Assembly (NCBI GenBank): GCA_023053545.1
Contig: JAKZAN010000001.1
Coordinates: forward strand, 11,920,024 to 11,984,023
Origin: Lepidurus packardi
Lineage: Eukaryota; Arthropoda; Branchiopoda; Notostraca; Triopsidae
Direction: 5' to 3'
Length of the DNA: 64,000 nucleotides
Shown: positions 36,021 to 47,940 of the stretch, one piece after another
Layout of the letters: each line of letters opens with the position of its first letter
Numbering within the stretch: position 1 is the first letter of the stretch
The notes under the pieces: generated by a model
Databases searched by the model: none
What the model saw: only the letters and a program-made list of their open reading frames with translations
Told to the model about the DNA's origin: nothing
Made by a program: the position numbers and the translations under genes

Positions 36021-36517
36021 ATGTTGAATTTGGAATGTTTGCGTACAAAGATGATGTTTAGCATTTTTTTTATTGTTTCATGGTCCTAGTTTTTCTTTTG
36101 CTTTAGTTAATATGAAATTAGAGCTTGGTTGTATTACTGATTTTACAGTCTTGTTTGGACAGGGCTTCAAAGTACATCAATACAAGTTTTGAAGAGCTTT
36201 GACAAAAATCGAACGTTTCTTGGATCCCTTTTTTACTATATCTTAATTAATTGAGGAATCGGTTTTACAATATGCAGAGGTTTTATTGATTAAGAGAATT
36301 AATCATTATTCATTTTATTGATTAAGAGAATTAATCATAAATCATTTTATTGATTAAGAAAATTAATCTTTTTCACCTTATTTCTGTAGCCGCTTTGGGT
36401 CAACATTCGTGGTTTTACTTGTACAAAAAGTGGCAACGCTGGAAAAGGTGCATTGCAGACTGAAGTTTCATCAGCCGTAAGGCATTGGTTTTTGTGTAAT
36501 TTAAACTTTAGGTGAAA
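36021..36517. other. Spacer between HCF and seryl-tRNA synthetase
   Basis: HCF 3' UTR plus SerRS promoter, under 500 bp. It has a 32-bp tandem repeat (separate entry) and otherwise nothing recognisable. Confidence 0.5.
36281..36369. repeat. Three-copy 32-bp tandem repeat
   Basis: TTTTATTGATTAAGA(G/A)AATT starts at 36281, 36313 and 36345, an exact 32-bp period, with 2-3 substitutions between copies. It contains AATTAATC and ATTGATTA palindromic halves. Confidence 0.85.
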
Positions 36518-38985
36518 ATGGTGTTGGATTTGGATTTATTCCGGGAGGATAAAGGTGGAAACCCTGCTGCTATTAGAGAAAACCAAGCCAAAAGGTTTAA
36601 AGATGTAACTCTTGTAGACGCTGTAGTTGAAAAGGATAATCAATGGAGACAATGTGCGTTCTTTTTCTTTCTTTAACTTTTCTCTAATTATCTATTATAC
36701 ATTTAAACTAAGAAAATTTTTTCTTATCTAGTACGATTCAAGCTGGACAACTGCAACAAATTAAAGAACATATGCAGCAAGGAAATCGGCGACAAGATGA
36801 AGGTAAACTTATTTCATAGTCTTTCTACCGTAAGTTAGTACTTCGAGCATGTTCTTAGCCATCACCGAAAGTGACAACAGATGTTCCGACTTGCATTGGT
36901 TCGACTATAAATCTATTTTCTTCATTCAGTAGTAAAGAAGCCGGCTTGAATTTAATGTTTCTTTTAATCTAAACTAAAGACGTCTATGCTATGGAAGACT
37001 ATTGAGTCTGCTTAAGACTATTAAAGCTATTGAAGTCTAATATAAGCTATTTCAGTTCTTTTAAGACTGTTTTTCATTATAATAAGTGATAAATAAATAT
37101 ATGATGAAAGTGCATTAGAAAAATCGTAAACAAATGTGGTGAAAGTACTGAAACTTGACTAGTATTGATTAATTGACCAAATGGAATATAACTGACTAAT
37201 TTGCAGAAAAAAGAGCCAGTGGGCACTGATGGCACTGTTCCTGAAACACTTTTAGCGAAGCTCGACTCTCTAACTTCTGAAGATCTGAAACCGTTGACTG
37301 TAACTCAGATCAAGCTATTACGAACAGCCATCGACGAGGCCATCGAAAACACCAACAAACGGTTAGCCGAAACCGAAAAGGAACGCAATGAAGCCTTAAA
37401 AGAAATGGGCAACCACTTACACGAGTCCGTTCCCGTTTCAAACGATGAGGTTCTTACACATACTAAAAAATAAGCAACGGTTTTCAAGTGAATTCTGTCC
37501 TATTTAGGATGAAAACCGTGTTGAACGCACATCTGGAAACATTACTCAACGTAAAAAATATTCCCATGTCGACTTAATTCACATGATTGGAGGAATGGAT
37601 GGAGATCGAGGTGCGGTTACTGCTGGAGCTAGAGGATACTACATGCTGGTACTTAAAAAAAACAAAAAACAATAAGGAAACTTGGATTTCTTTTTCAAAA
37701 AATTTTCCAAAATGTCTTATTAAAAAAGGGGGCGGCTGTTTTTCTGGAGCAAGCGCTGATTCACCTGTCGTTACGGATGTTGAATGAGAAAAGTTACACT
37801 GCCATTTACACGCCGTTCTTCATGAGGAAAGAGATTATGCAAGAAGTAGCCCAATTGTCCCAGTTCGACGACGAATTGTATAAAGTTATTGGCAAAGGGA
37901 GCGAGAAAGCTGAAGATAAGGAAGTGGAGGAGAAATATCTCATTGCCACTTCCGAACAGCCTATCGCCGCGTTCCATCGCGATGAATGGTTGGCTGAATC
38001 TTCCCTGCCCATACGTTATGCTGGACTCTCAACCTGCTTTCGTCAGGAAGTAGGATCCCATGGAAGGGACACGCGTGGCATCTTTCGGGTTCACCAGTTT
38101 GAAAAAGTAAACCTATTTCCACACTTTTTCCATTATTTACTGGAATTTTATGATACATTTTACGATCTTTTACTGTCATTTTATTTTATTTACTGTCATT
38201 TAGAATCGTTGTACTCGTCAAGGGAATTGTGTTCAATATTGTAGCTTTTGTTCTATATTGAATGTATTATTTAGTTTTTAATTTAGCGTTTATTTTGTAA
38301 TATTTTAGGTGGAGCAGTTTTGCATAACCTCGCCTCGTGATGGCGAATCTTGGAAAATGATGGATGAGATGATTGACAATGCCGAATCTTTCTGTAAAGC
38401 GTTGGGTATTCCTTATCGCATTGTATGCATCGTCTCAGGTGCTTTAAACAACGCTGCCGCTAAAAAATTGGACTTGGAAGCTTGGTTTCCTGGTTCTGGT
38501 ATGTACAAGTCTTCCAAAATGAAATTATTAGAAATTATGAATGATGAATTTGAATTATTTTATGTTTATTTTTTAGGAGCATTTAGGGAATTGGTATCTT
38601 GTAGCAACTGTCTGGATTACCAATCACGTCGGCTGTTAATCCGTTATGGACAGACGAAGAAGATGAACGTTCAAGCAGAATTTGTGCATATGTTGAACGC
38701 TACCATGTGTGCTACCACAAGGGTCATGTGCGCTATCATGGAACTCAATCAAACCGAGACCGGCATTAAGGTTCCTGATGTCTTAAAACCCTTCATGCCT
38801 CCTTGTATGTTAAAAACAATATCTAATTAATTTCAAGTAGAATGTCTGAAATTTGTTAATGTTTTTTTGTTGTTCAAAAAGGTTACCAAGAAGAAATTCC
38901 TTTCATCCGGCCAGCGCCCATTGATGAAATTCAGCAGAAGAAGGAACTGAAAGGCGGCAAGAAAACGGCAGTTAAAGAAGAATGA
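36518..38985 (+). CDS. SerRS: Seryl-tRNA synthetase, cytosolic
   Basis: Eight exons: 36518-36653, 36732-36802, 37207-37449, 37508-37648, 37729-38106, 38309-38498, 38577-38804, 38882-38985, total 1491 nt, 496 aa. It charges tRNA-Ser (and tRNA-Sec) with serine using ATP. The start [20 protein letters not shown] is the highly conserved eukaryotic cytosolic N-terminus. The tRNA-binding coiled-coil arm (about residues 70-130) is rich in Glu/Lys. Class II motif 1 lies around [20 protein letters not shown]. Motif 2 is [20 protein letters not shown] (about 301-320), and motif 3 lies in the segment [29 protein letters not shown] and ELVSCSNC line the serine pocket. The C-terminal extension is short and Lys-rich ([15 protein letters not shown]), as in animal SerRS. 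The exon-4/5 junction uses an unusual A-rich acceptor (AAAAAAG) but preserves the frame. The donor after NDE (GTTCTT) is also weak. Confidence 0.93.
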
Positions 38986-39621
38986 GGAAGCAAAAATGTC
39001 TTGGGGAGTTTGAAGAGAGCTGCACTGCTTACGCCTTTAAATGTTGCTTTAAACTTAAGTTTACGAGTGCAAGCATATAAAAGGGGAAGGGTTTTTCTTT
39101 TTTCTTCAATACATTAAGTGCAAGAAAGTATTACTGGTAAAATAACGCAAAAGCAGTCTGTATTTATAAACGAAACGAGATTGATTAGCATAATTTCTTG
39201 CAGTACTGTGGCTAAGACAACTACGGACCGATTTATACTTATACTTTTTAAAGTTTCGAGTGAAATCATCATTGTACATTAGTTTTCCACCAAGAATGAG
39301 CTTTGGAAGACTTCATCTCTAGACATACGAAGTTATTCCTCTTCCTTTAGTAAAAAAAAGTGCAGATTTGGTTTGTGGTTATCATAACATCGTACGTACC
39401 ATTTTATGCGCAGAAACCATGCGCGTTCATGTACCTAGTGTCATCTATGTGACGGTTAGGGAGAAACTAGCTCAGCTAAAACGATAAGTTGAGAATAGTA
39501 AGTTTGTTTATTTATTTAACGGCTAGAACATCGCATAAAACACACTCAATTATAAAATTTAACATGAATTGAGTTTCTGAGCGTAGCAGAAGGACATAAC
39601 ATAACAAAAGGAGAAATATGA
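38986..39621. other. Spacer between convergent SerRS and the tail-anchored protein gene
   Basis: Two 3' UTRs. It contains one of three copies of the dispersed 27-bp GC-rich sequence (39403-39429) and TTTATT at 39507-39516, overlapping AATAAA hexamers on the minus strand about 110 nt past the next gene's stop. Confidence 0.5.
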
Positions 39622-40882
39622 TTAAGCAACAGCATAGTGAAGAATCACCCCTAGGACGATTCCGAAGGCAATGACACCCAAAATGCTCCATAAAACCACA
39701 ACATTGCCACGGCAGCAAGTGTTGTAATTAATGCACCTCGTTTCTTTGGCTTGAGAGACGCGTGAGAAATTCATAGTTCCGCTATGCGGTTTCCCATGGC
39801 TCTCTGAGCTTAGGGGCAATTTGGATGGAAGGGGAGGGGCTTCGCTACTCCGTACAGGAAGTCGTTCAGTCTCTCCCTTCTCGGATAGGACTAACGGTCG
39901 TGGACGTTGTAGAGGAGGTAGCAAGTTCATAGGAGGTAAAGGCGGTAACGAAGGCGGTCCTCGGTGCATACTTTTAGGGGTAGGTGGCAAGCGGGGCAAA
40001 GGCGCGTAAATATGTTGTTGTTGTTGTTGAGCGAAGGCTAGTTCGTGAGCCGAGGGCGGTCTGAGCATGCTAGGTGCGCTGTAGAGCGGCACGGGTGGGA
40101 ACTGGTGTTGGGGATGGTGCATCATGGCAGGAATGTTCGTTAGCGAAGTCCCGTGGACAGGGCAAGGCTCGCCGTCCCACGTATGCGAGGGCGGGGCTCC
40201 CAGAGAAGGCATGCCCATCCCCATGCCTACCATACCATAACCTACGGGGACCAGTCCTCCAGGGATGGGAGTAAAGGCACCGTTAAACTGTAATGGAGCC
40301 ATTAACGGTATGGATTGGAGGGATCGCATAGTACCGCTTGTACCTGGACGGGATGCTGGAACGGGCCTATATTAAACAAGTAAAGGGGAAACAAAAGAAG
40401 GATAAACAAAAAGGGACGGTAAAATTTGTAAGCGTGAAGGTGTCTATCTTTTTCTTACCTGTCGAATTGGGATTCACTTTCTGTTTCGGTCTCGGTTTCT
40501 GTGCCCGTTTCTTCCTCTTCGCCCGAGCCTGGAAGGGCAAGATTAGCCGGGTTTCCTCGAGAGTGATCCGAGGAAGAACGAAACTTGCTCTGGGAGTAGC
40601 CTGAACGAGAGGCGAAGCTTTGGGACATGCGATCAGAGGATAAGGCACTAGCGGTCGTTTGGTCTACAGGAATTGGAGAAACAAATATACAAGAGGTTAG
40701 AAGCGATTTCAAGGAATTGTTATTGCTTAGTACATCCTGTTTCGTATACCTATTTCTCCTATCGACATTTGCTGATAGTTCATGTCCCGTTGTTGCCAAG
40801 CTATTGGTGTCCGGGAGCCATCTGCGCTTCTTCCTCGTTCTTTTTGTCGCTCTCGATCTCGTCGTTCCATGCGCCGTTCCAT
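39622..40882 (-). CDS. Unrecognised proline-rich, tail-anchored membrane protein
   Basis: Three exons, 40750-40882, 40459-40663 and 39622-40366, give 360 aa with matching phases. I do not recognise a family. The N-terminus is an Arg/Glu-rich helix (MERRMERRDRERQKERGR). Next is a Ser-rich stretch ending in an acidic run (GEEEETGTETETETESES). A long Pro/Gly/Met-rich low-complexity region follows, with GYGMVGMGMGMPSLG, a QQQQQ tract and PPLPP motifs. At the extreme C-terminus, after the Cys-containing CINYNTCCRGN, sits a single hydrophobic helix (VVVLWSILGVIAFGIVLGVI) followed by only LHYAVA. That is tail-anchored topology: a large cytosolic disordered domain with its C-terminus in the ER, outer mitochondrial or plasma membrane. 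An in-frame TAA lies just upstream of the ATG. PPLPP and PPLP sites could bind SH3 or WW domains. Confidence 0.75.
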
Positions 40883-42299
40883 AGCTGAATTCCTTTTTTA
40901 CCTTGGGAGGATAACAAAAAACGTGTGGAAATCTTAGCATAAAAGCCGAGTCACCAGGGCACACAACAAAGCAACCTGTATCACGCTAGATCTGTTAAGT
41001 GAAATGTTTGCCTGAGTTTACAAGATGTGAAAAAAGAAGTGTGAGTGTTTTCCGCTACTTTAACATTATAATTTGTCAAAAATTGCCCCTTAAAGAAAGA
41101 ATTTAAATTAGCCTATCAAAATACACTATCCTTTCCGCATCCTGGAAGCACGGTTCAAGGACAGAGTTTCCTTGTCGTTTACAAGCCGAAGGATGTCCTA
41201 ACCTTTACCGAAGTACTTAAGTTAAACTTTACCTTCTTGGGCAAAAATGTAATATCCGAGAGAATAACCTCTAATACTGGGGGCTAATTTAAGCGTACAT
41301 CGGAAACGAATCTAGGTTTTAAAAGTATACTAACTTACAGTGAGAAGGATAAACCAACAAAATAGCAGTGAAGAACTTCACTATAATGAATGAATGGTAG
41401 AAAAACAGGGCAGTATCCAAGGGATCGAATTATACACGTCTTTCTCACTTAGTCCTTTGTAAGGTTCTGTCTGAACTCCTTGTGGACTTGTGGTAAGCTC
41501 GGAAAAAACCCTGGAGCATGCACACCTGAACAGGTTTGAAGGCCCCCTTTTGCATGTCATCGACCTGCAGTAGTGGGGAGAACTATTCTCATCACCCGTA
41601 CAACTTGCATTCCATTGGGATTCTTATGAGGGAACTTATGGCTTCAAGCAATGCCTAATAATATAGAGGGATGCCCTCGCCATTGGGTAGACACGGTTCA
41701 AGGTTGCACTGCACGGTGTGTTGACGTTTTGCAGCGGAACAGATTCATATAATTATACCCTTACGCATCGCTTATTTATTTGCAGATTTTAGGTCATAAA
41801 TGATAGGAATGATGAAAATGACATTGTAATAATGACGCTGTACGCGATGTGATTCGGATTTTCAAGGAGTGGTGCTATGATATTAATGCTCCATTATATG
41901 AGTTATTAAACAAAACTACAGACTTTTTATGAATACAATAAGCCTAACGTTCCCTTAAGCTTACACGAGTTCGGAGGGTTTACATTATTTCTCCATTCTA
42001 ATTATTAAAAGCATCAGATACTAAGCTTAATCCTTGGAAACGGAATTCTTTTCCTTTCGTCTAATAATACATGAATTTAATAACGGTCTTACGAAACAGA
42101 CACAATTTATCTACAACAAAGGTGAAGCGGAATTCCCGCATTTCCGTGTTCAGTAACGTTATTCAGGTTTCCAGGCAACACGTTCTCCGGATTTAGTTAC
42201 AAAAGTATATAACGTATCCCGGAGTCAAAAATGATATGCGTCACTGTCTAATAAGGAATTTTAACTTTTTCAGCTAGTGAAGTGAAAGAAATTGCAAAT

Positions 42300-42339
42300 T
42301 TAACGATTCTCATCAACAAAAGCTGATGAGAATCGTTAA
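42300..42339. repeat. Perfect 16-bp inverted repeat (hairpin)
   Basis: TTAACGATTCTCATCA at 42300-42315 and its exact reverse complement at 42324-42339 are separated by the 8-nt loop ACAAAAGC. Confidence 0.95.
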
Positions 42340-42395
42340 CCTAACCTATCCTAACCTAATCTAACCTATCCTAACCTAACCTAACCTAACCTAAT
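42337..42395 (-). repeat. Interstitial telomere-type repeat, (TTAGG)n on the minus strand
   Basis: About ten pentamers of CCTAA or one-base variants (CCTAT, TCTAA) run from TTAACCTAACC to CCTAACCTAATGC. TTAGG is the usual arthropod telomere unit. The last five copies are perfect. Confidence 0.85.
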
Positions 42396-42971
42396 GCATT
42401 TTCAATCCAGCAACCAATTTTCAACTTGAATTACACCTGTTTGTCATTCGTTTCCAGATAACGTTTTGCAACAAAAATATACACCAGTCTCATTTTACCT
42501 CCGAGTTCTGAAACTGGAGAACCTTTTGTCCAAGAACCCCAGAGGTGCGGGAACCATTAACTTATCACCATCTAGCGGCGGTTTGGCAGCATACCTTTGC
42601 ACGAGTTCTACGGATTTTCGATTTTTTCCTGACTTATTTCTAGAAAAATACGATTTTTTCTTGCGTTCATTCTCATAGCAAAATTTTTTGCCCCTTTTCA
42701 CCTGAACTACTTAGCGCTCCTATGAAAAGTAGCAATGTTTGACGTATAAAACATTGAACGTATAACAAAATTCCCGCTTCTGTTCTGTCAGGAACGCCAT
42801 CCGCTGTTCAGGAAACGCGAGTGTTCGCTCCACCCAATCATGGCCTTGGCCTCCCTCCCATCGGTTTGTTGACGGTAACGCCCAGAACGGTAACTAAGAA
42901 AAAAAAGTGCCCAAGTCTAAGTGTAAGCTGCAACTGATTATTTAACCTCTATCACCCAAAGATATTACAGT

Positions 42972-44001
42972 ATGACTTACCTGGAATTTTTTGGATGCAC
43001 TCTGCTGGCTTTTGCGCCGCCTTTGAGTCTATTTATCTTCACCATCGCCAAGGATCCTATTCGAATTATCATCATGATTGCCAGGTAAGAAAAACTTATG
43101 AATGAATACCCTCTTAAATACTTTAATCCTTTTTGAATACGTTTCGAAACCTTACTAGAACACTCTTATTACAATACTATTGCAATATGAGCTAATATAT
43201 GTATTGAAATTTGTCTTTTTCAGTGCGTTTTTCTGGCTGCTATCCTTCTTCATATCATCGCTATTATGGCTCATCGTCTCAAAACTTGGGGGACCCATTG
43301 TTGTAGGTGTTTGTTTCTCAGTTCTGTTCCAAGAACTCTTTCGTTTCTTCTTCTATTTGCTCCTGCGCAGAGCTGAAACCGGCCTCAAGAAGCTCACCGA
43401 TAATAACTCCGAGCTGGTCACCAATAAACATATCTTAGCCTACGGTATTACATTTTATTTATCATTTAGCTGAAAAATTAATGTATTGGTTCGTCGTTCC
43501 CATTCATCTCTTCAGTTTCTGGCCTGGGCTATGGTGTCATCGCCGGTTGTTTTGCATTGGTCAACATCCTGGCCGATGCCATAGGGCCCGGTACTGTGGG
43601 TCTTAAAGGCGACACCGATTGGTTCTTTCAAACGTCAGCGGTAATGACCCTCTGTCTCATCATGTTGCACATAGTTTGGGGCGTCCTTTTCTTCTACGCA
43701 TTGGACCGTAAAAGAATAGTGATCCTGTGTTGGGTCCTTGTATCGCACATGACCGTGTCATGTCTAGTAAGTGTTAAAATTCCTGCAAAAAAATTGTCCG
43801 TGACAGAACCAAACCGATTTTTCTTCTTTGAAACAGTCGCTACTGAACGCAAACCACGTGTATTGGGCCACTCTACTTCCGAGCTATGCGATTCTCATCG
43901 TGACAAGCGTATGGGCTCTGAAAGTGGCAGGAGCCACTTGGAAATCCTTCGTACTTTGTATTAAGCCTGGTCATTTAACACTGCCTGTAAACATCGAATA
44001 A
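42972..44001 (+). CDS. aph-1: Gamma-secretase subunit APH-1
   Basis: Four exons, 42972-43084, 43224-43444, 43516-43766 and 43837-44001, encode 249 aa. Seven membrane helices are visible, starting MTYLEFFGCTLLAFAPPLSL. Hallmarks are KDPIRIII after helix 1, FQELFRF, and the helix-4 GxxxGxxxG motif (GLGYGVIAG) needed for packing with presenilin and nicastrin. The two conserved intramembrane histidines are in LHIVWG and VSHMTVS. APH-1 scaffolds the aspartyl protease complex that cleaves Notch and many other type I membrane proteins. Length matches animal APH-1 (about 240-265 aa). The gene is compact, with introns of about 140, 71 and 70 bp. The stop codon lies inside the AATAAA poly(A) signal. 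Confidence 0.94.
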
Positions 44002-44002
44002 A
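43997..44002 (+). terminator. Polyadenylation signal overlapping the APH-1 stop codon
   Basis: GAATAAAAT contains both the final Glu codon plus TAA stop (43999-44001) and a canonical AATAAA. If used, the 3' UTR would be only 10-30 nt. Confidence 0.55.
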
Positions 44003-47000
44003 ATGTTCTCGTAAACTCAAGATACTGTCTCAATCCCTCACGGTTATGTAGTTCTGTATGAAGAGTAATTCAGTTTCTATCACCGTGGATCCTTTGAAGA
44101 AGAAAATTTAGTGCCTGCCGTTTCATTTCTTGGTATTTTTATGACATATAAGGGTGTTTTATTGCTCTTTGAAATCCCATCAACCAGGATTTTTCGCTTC
44201 TGACGCGACTAAACGCAAAAAAAAACACCGCTCTCGTATACCTTTTAGTCGGTACCATGGGGAAGTGCGGAGCAACTTGTAAAAACTAGTGCACTTGATA
44301 CAAAAACGCATTAACAGTGAAGTAAAGCATATTAATTGCTCGTCCCCAGCTCAAACAGATTTTTCATAATGAATTAGTAGTACGGAAACAAGAGTTTTGT
44401 TGACTTCCTTCCGCAAGTTTATGACGTCAGCGCCTTCTAGTGACACACTTTTCTTTTCGTACGGTAAAACAAGTGTCGAAAATTTGCCAGCAATCGACTA
44501 TTTATTTGTTTTTTGTACTTTCCTGCAATCCATTCTTTTTACCTTTCTTTTACCTTCTAGTAAGACTTCTAAACGCATATTAGGCTGTCGCAAAAACAAC
44601 AAATATCAGCGCCATCTATGATTGCTCGCATCAAATAGCAAAGGAATACGGGTATCTTAACATGAAGAGCGAAATGAAATTAAAAGAGATATAGCTAATG
44701 AGTTCTTATCAATCAACGAGTTCCTACCAATTCATTATTCTATTAAGGCATGTTTTGAAACATAATAACTAGTTCTTGAGAGTTGTTAAACACGCAAAGT
44801 TCAGTACAAGCAAGAAAAGAACCAAGTGCCTTTTTTGCCTTATTTCTGCCCCCGTTTCCTTCCTGAATTTCAATTAGGGCGTTCTGCGTGTCTGCATATT
44901 AAGCATGCCAAGTTATTTCCGAGTTCTCTATCTTTTCCATTGAATACCAAGCAGTAATATGCCACGCCTGCGCGTTCCATGGCTGCACTCGCGAAGCCTG
45001 CGTCGGAACTGAGCCTTGTGGTGTCTTATTTCAAAGGCCAAAGGGTTTGGAACACCCCAAAAAGGGGACAGTTTCTCTTCAGAATTGCTGCAGCTTATAC
45101 CTGAGTTTGGTTTTCCCCCACTGATCTAAAAACAAACAAGAAAAACTAGTTTTTCTCTGCAAAATTATTTTCTTAAAAAATAAAGAACATTTACAACATT
45201 ATGAACTTGATGAAGAGCGAACCAAAATAGTGTTAATGCAGTGCTCGGTGGTTATTTCTATATTTCTAAAAGTGCTGTGACATTGGCAGAAGTATTTTGG
45301 GATCTTCTTGGCGACACACTTCTTTTTCGTTCAACATCCAAGCCAAACCATCTTGGTGCCTGTAGGAAACTCTGTGGACCAATCCGATCCAACCCACCCA
45401 AGTAAGGTTTCAATTTAATTTGCTGGCCACATTACTGCGCTGCTTCTGTTCTATTTTCCCTCCCAGCTGTGGCAGTCGAGAAAACAAAGCATTTAGAGCA
45501 AAAGCCGCCACATGCTGTGTACAGCTTGCGTAATTTATCTTGAAAGATAGGCACCAAAGGAAAAGGAGAAAAATGAATATAAACAGAAAAAGAACTGTCC
45601 ATGTGCTTGTCTAAGCTCCAAAATTAATTCTTAGCGATAGCATATTCTCAGGAACTAACAATGGCATGCTGATAACCCGCAAGTCCGTCTGTTGAGAAAA
45701 AATCCCAACACTTTGAGGCTAGTTGGGAACGGGGGAGGGAGGTTGGGTTGGCTCTCGAAAGCAAATGGGGTAGTCAGTCGTTAGTCGTATATATATAAGG
45801 AGAGTGCCTATCGATCCCTTGGTTTTCCTTCGGTCTTGTCCTATATGACACTTGAAGATGAACCAGCAATAATGTCCTAGCGGATTTATTTAGCCCAATG
45901 TGGTTCGAACCAACCGAGTTAGAATGCGGGCTAAACGTGGGGTTAAAACATTATCGAACCGCGAACGCGTGGTGAAATTTGTTAACTTTGCCACGTGTTC
46001 GAAATGTTTTATTATTTTCTTCCCTTACCCAACGGAAGAAAACAACAAAATATTCCTTTTCAATTTCTGGAGAGAAAAGGTAATGAATTGTAGATCAATA
46101 AGCAGGATTGTTATCATTTTTTCTTAAGGGTAAACAACACAACATGCGATGCTTGAGGGTACTAATTCCCTTAGTGGCGTGCCATTATTGATTCCATATT
46201 TTAGTTTCCTGGGAGTGTTGGAAATTATTCCGCTTTAGTGACTCGACTGGCGAGCAAAAGCGAAAAGGGCTTAGCGTGTGCTCTCCCTTTTGGTTCCTGT
46301 GTTCTACTTCTCTAAAGCAGTAGCACATACACGCGAATACGAATACGAAAAAAGAAAGGATAGAGAGAAAAAATATATAGAAAAAAGGGACAGTCGTGTG
46401 CCAAAGAAACGCTTAACCAGGTTCTAAGAGGGCATTTACAGGAATTGAATTCAGCTCCTCTGACGTTACGTGACGTGAGAAAGCGAAAGGTGGTGGCAAG
46501 TGGTAACAAATAAAGCATGTTGATCGCTACTCTATGCAGTATTCATTGAACGAGGGCCAAGTATAATGATGTTCGGTAGTAGTACATTTCTCTTGCCTCA
46601 GCTCTTTGCCAAGAGCTATGCGTGCAGAAATTACTCGGGGGAAAAGGTTCGTTCGCCGGTATGCATAAACTTCACCGCTAAAGGGGGCAGAAGAACCCGT
46701 AGAGGCGTGGTTTGGGATTAACGAGGGAAATGTCAACAGAAAAGGATCGCGTTCCTATATAGATGGTTATACTTTTGCTATTACCCATCAGTTTATCATT
46801 TAGCACCCAATTTATGTGATTTCTTTATTTGGTTATCGTTTTTTTAGTTACAACTATCTCGTCTTTTCTCGTACAATCTTAGGTTTATTTTACTCTCTTT
46901 ATTTCTTAGCACTTTATTTCTTTGGTCATGTGGTAATTTAGCGGTACCTATTAGCTCTACTTATTAACGCTTTCCTAGTTTTTTTTTCGAAATAGCGGGC

Positions 47001-47940
47001 GTAGGTTTGAAAGCCTATTGCCAAATGTTTTTTTAATTTATATTTTAGTGGTATCATCGGCTTTTTCGGTTGTACCTCAGCTGTACTTTTGTTACGTTTT
47101 CGGTTATACTTTTTTCATCTGTATACAGTATTCGCAATGCTTTCTTGTTTATAGTATTTTACCCAAGAAAGCTACCGAGTATAAAACTTTACTGCATAAT
47201 ATTTATTGCCTTCTCGTATTTCTAACCTAACTGTGAAGTCCACCTCCTCCAGTATGTATATCTTCATAGATACTTCAAGAAATATAAGCGCGGCACTAGG
47301 ATTTTATTTGCCTAACTGAAATGATAAAACAAAACGAAGTTACCGATGAAGGGAATGTCAAGACTAGTCCCCGTTAGGACTAGCATTCGTTCAGAAAAAT
47401 TTTATTATTCATTATTGTAGCGTTGGTGCAGCACCAAGGTAGGCCGGGCTAACGGTATACTATGCGAGCACTCGCATAACCTTATCGGAAAACGTTCGTT
47501 AGCTTTTACTTTTTTGGATACGGTTTAGCTCCGCTTCTTTCAAATTTCTTACATTATAGTTTTGCCTATGTTTTATATTACAAATCAGTCGTATAGTGCG
47601 CTATACATATACATTCTAAGTTATATTGTTTGTGTGCTTGTATCCTCTCTTTGATCTACTTTATTTAAGGGTAACAGCCACCATAAATCCCGTTTTGACC
47701 TATTCTTTGATTCTTGTAGTCAATTTAAACAAAAAAAAAATATGCATTTTGTTTCACGTTTTGTCAAAGAATCGTTCCCTAATTATTCAAGGTTTGTCCA
47801 CCTTCCCGCCATTAGAACCATGACGTCGAAAAACAAACAAATACGTGGCTGTAGCGCGCTGTCAAGCCTGGTGTGACGTGTGACGTGTTTTGGTGCAGAT
47901 CTTGGTCAGAAAATGAGAGTAACGAGCACAATAAAGGTGA
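44003..47940. other. Gene-poor region downstream of APH-1
   Basis: No supported exon. Short open frames are uneven in composition and match nothing. A TATATATATAAGG box at 45788-45800 could be a promoter, but the next ATG opens only a four-codon frame (ATGAACCAGCAATAA). CTCF-like GCGCCATCTATG is at 44609. Confidence 0.4.

Larger units (their letters stand above)
40883..42971. other. Divergent intergenic region between the tail-anchored protein and APH-1
   Basis: No exon is supported. It contains a perfect 16-bp hairpin directly followed by telomere-type CCTAA repeats (42300-42395) and a CTCF-like CACCATCTAGCGGCG site at 42566. CCCACCCAATCATGGCC-like promoter sequence stands shortly before APH-1. 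Confidence 0.5.

Noticed and set aside
45788-45850. TATATATATAAGG as promoter of a small gene
   Set aside because: The first downstream ATG opens only four codons before a stop and no splice donor rescues it.
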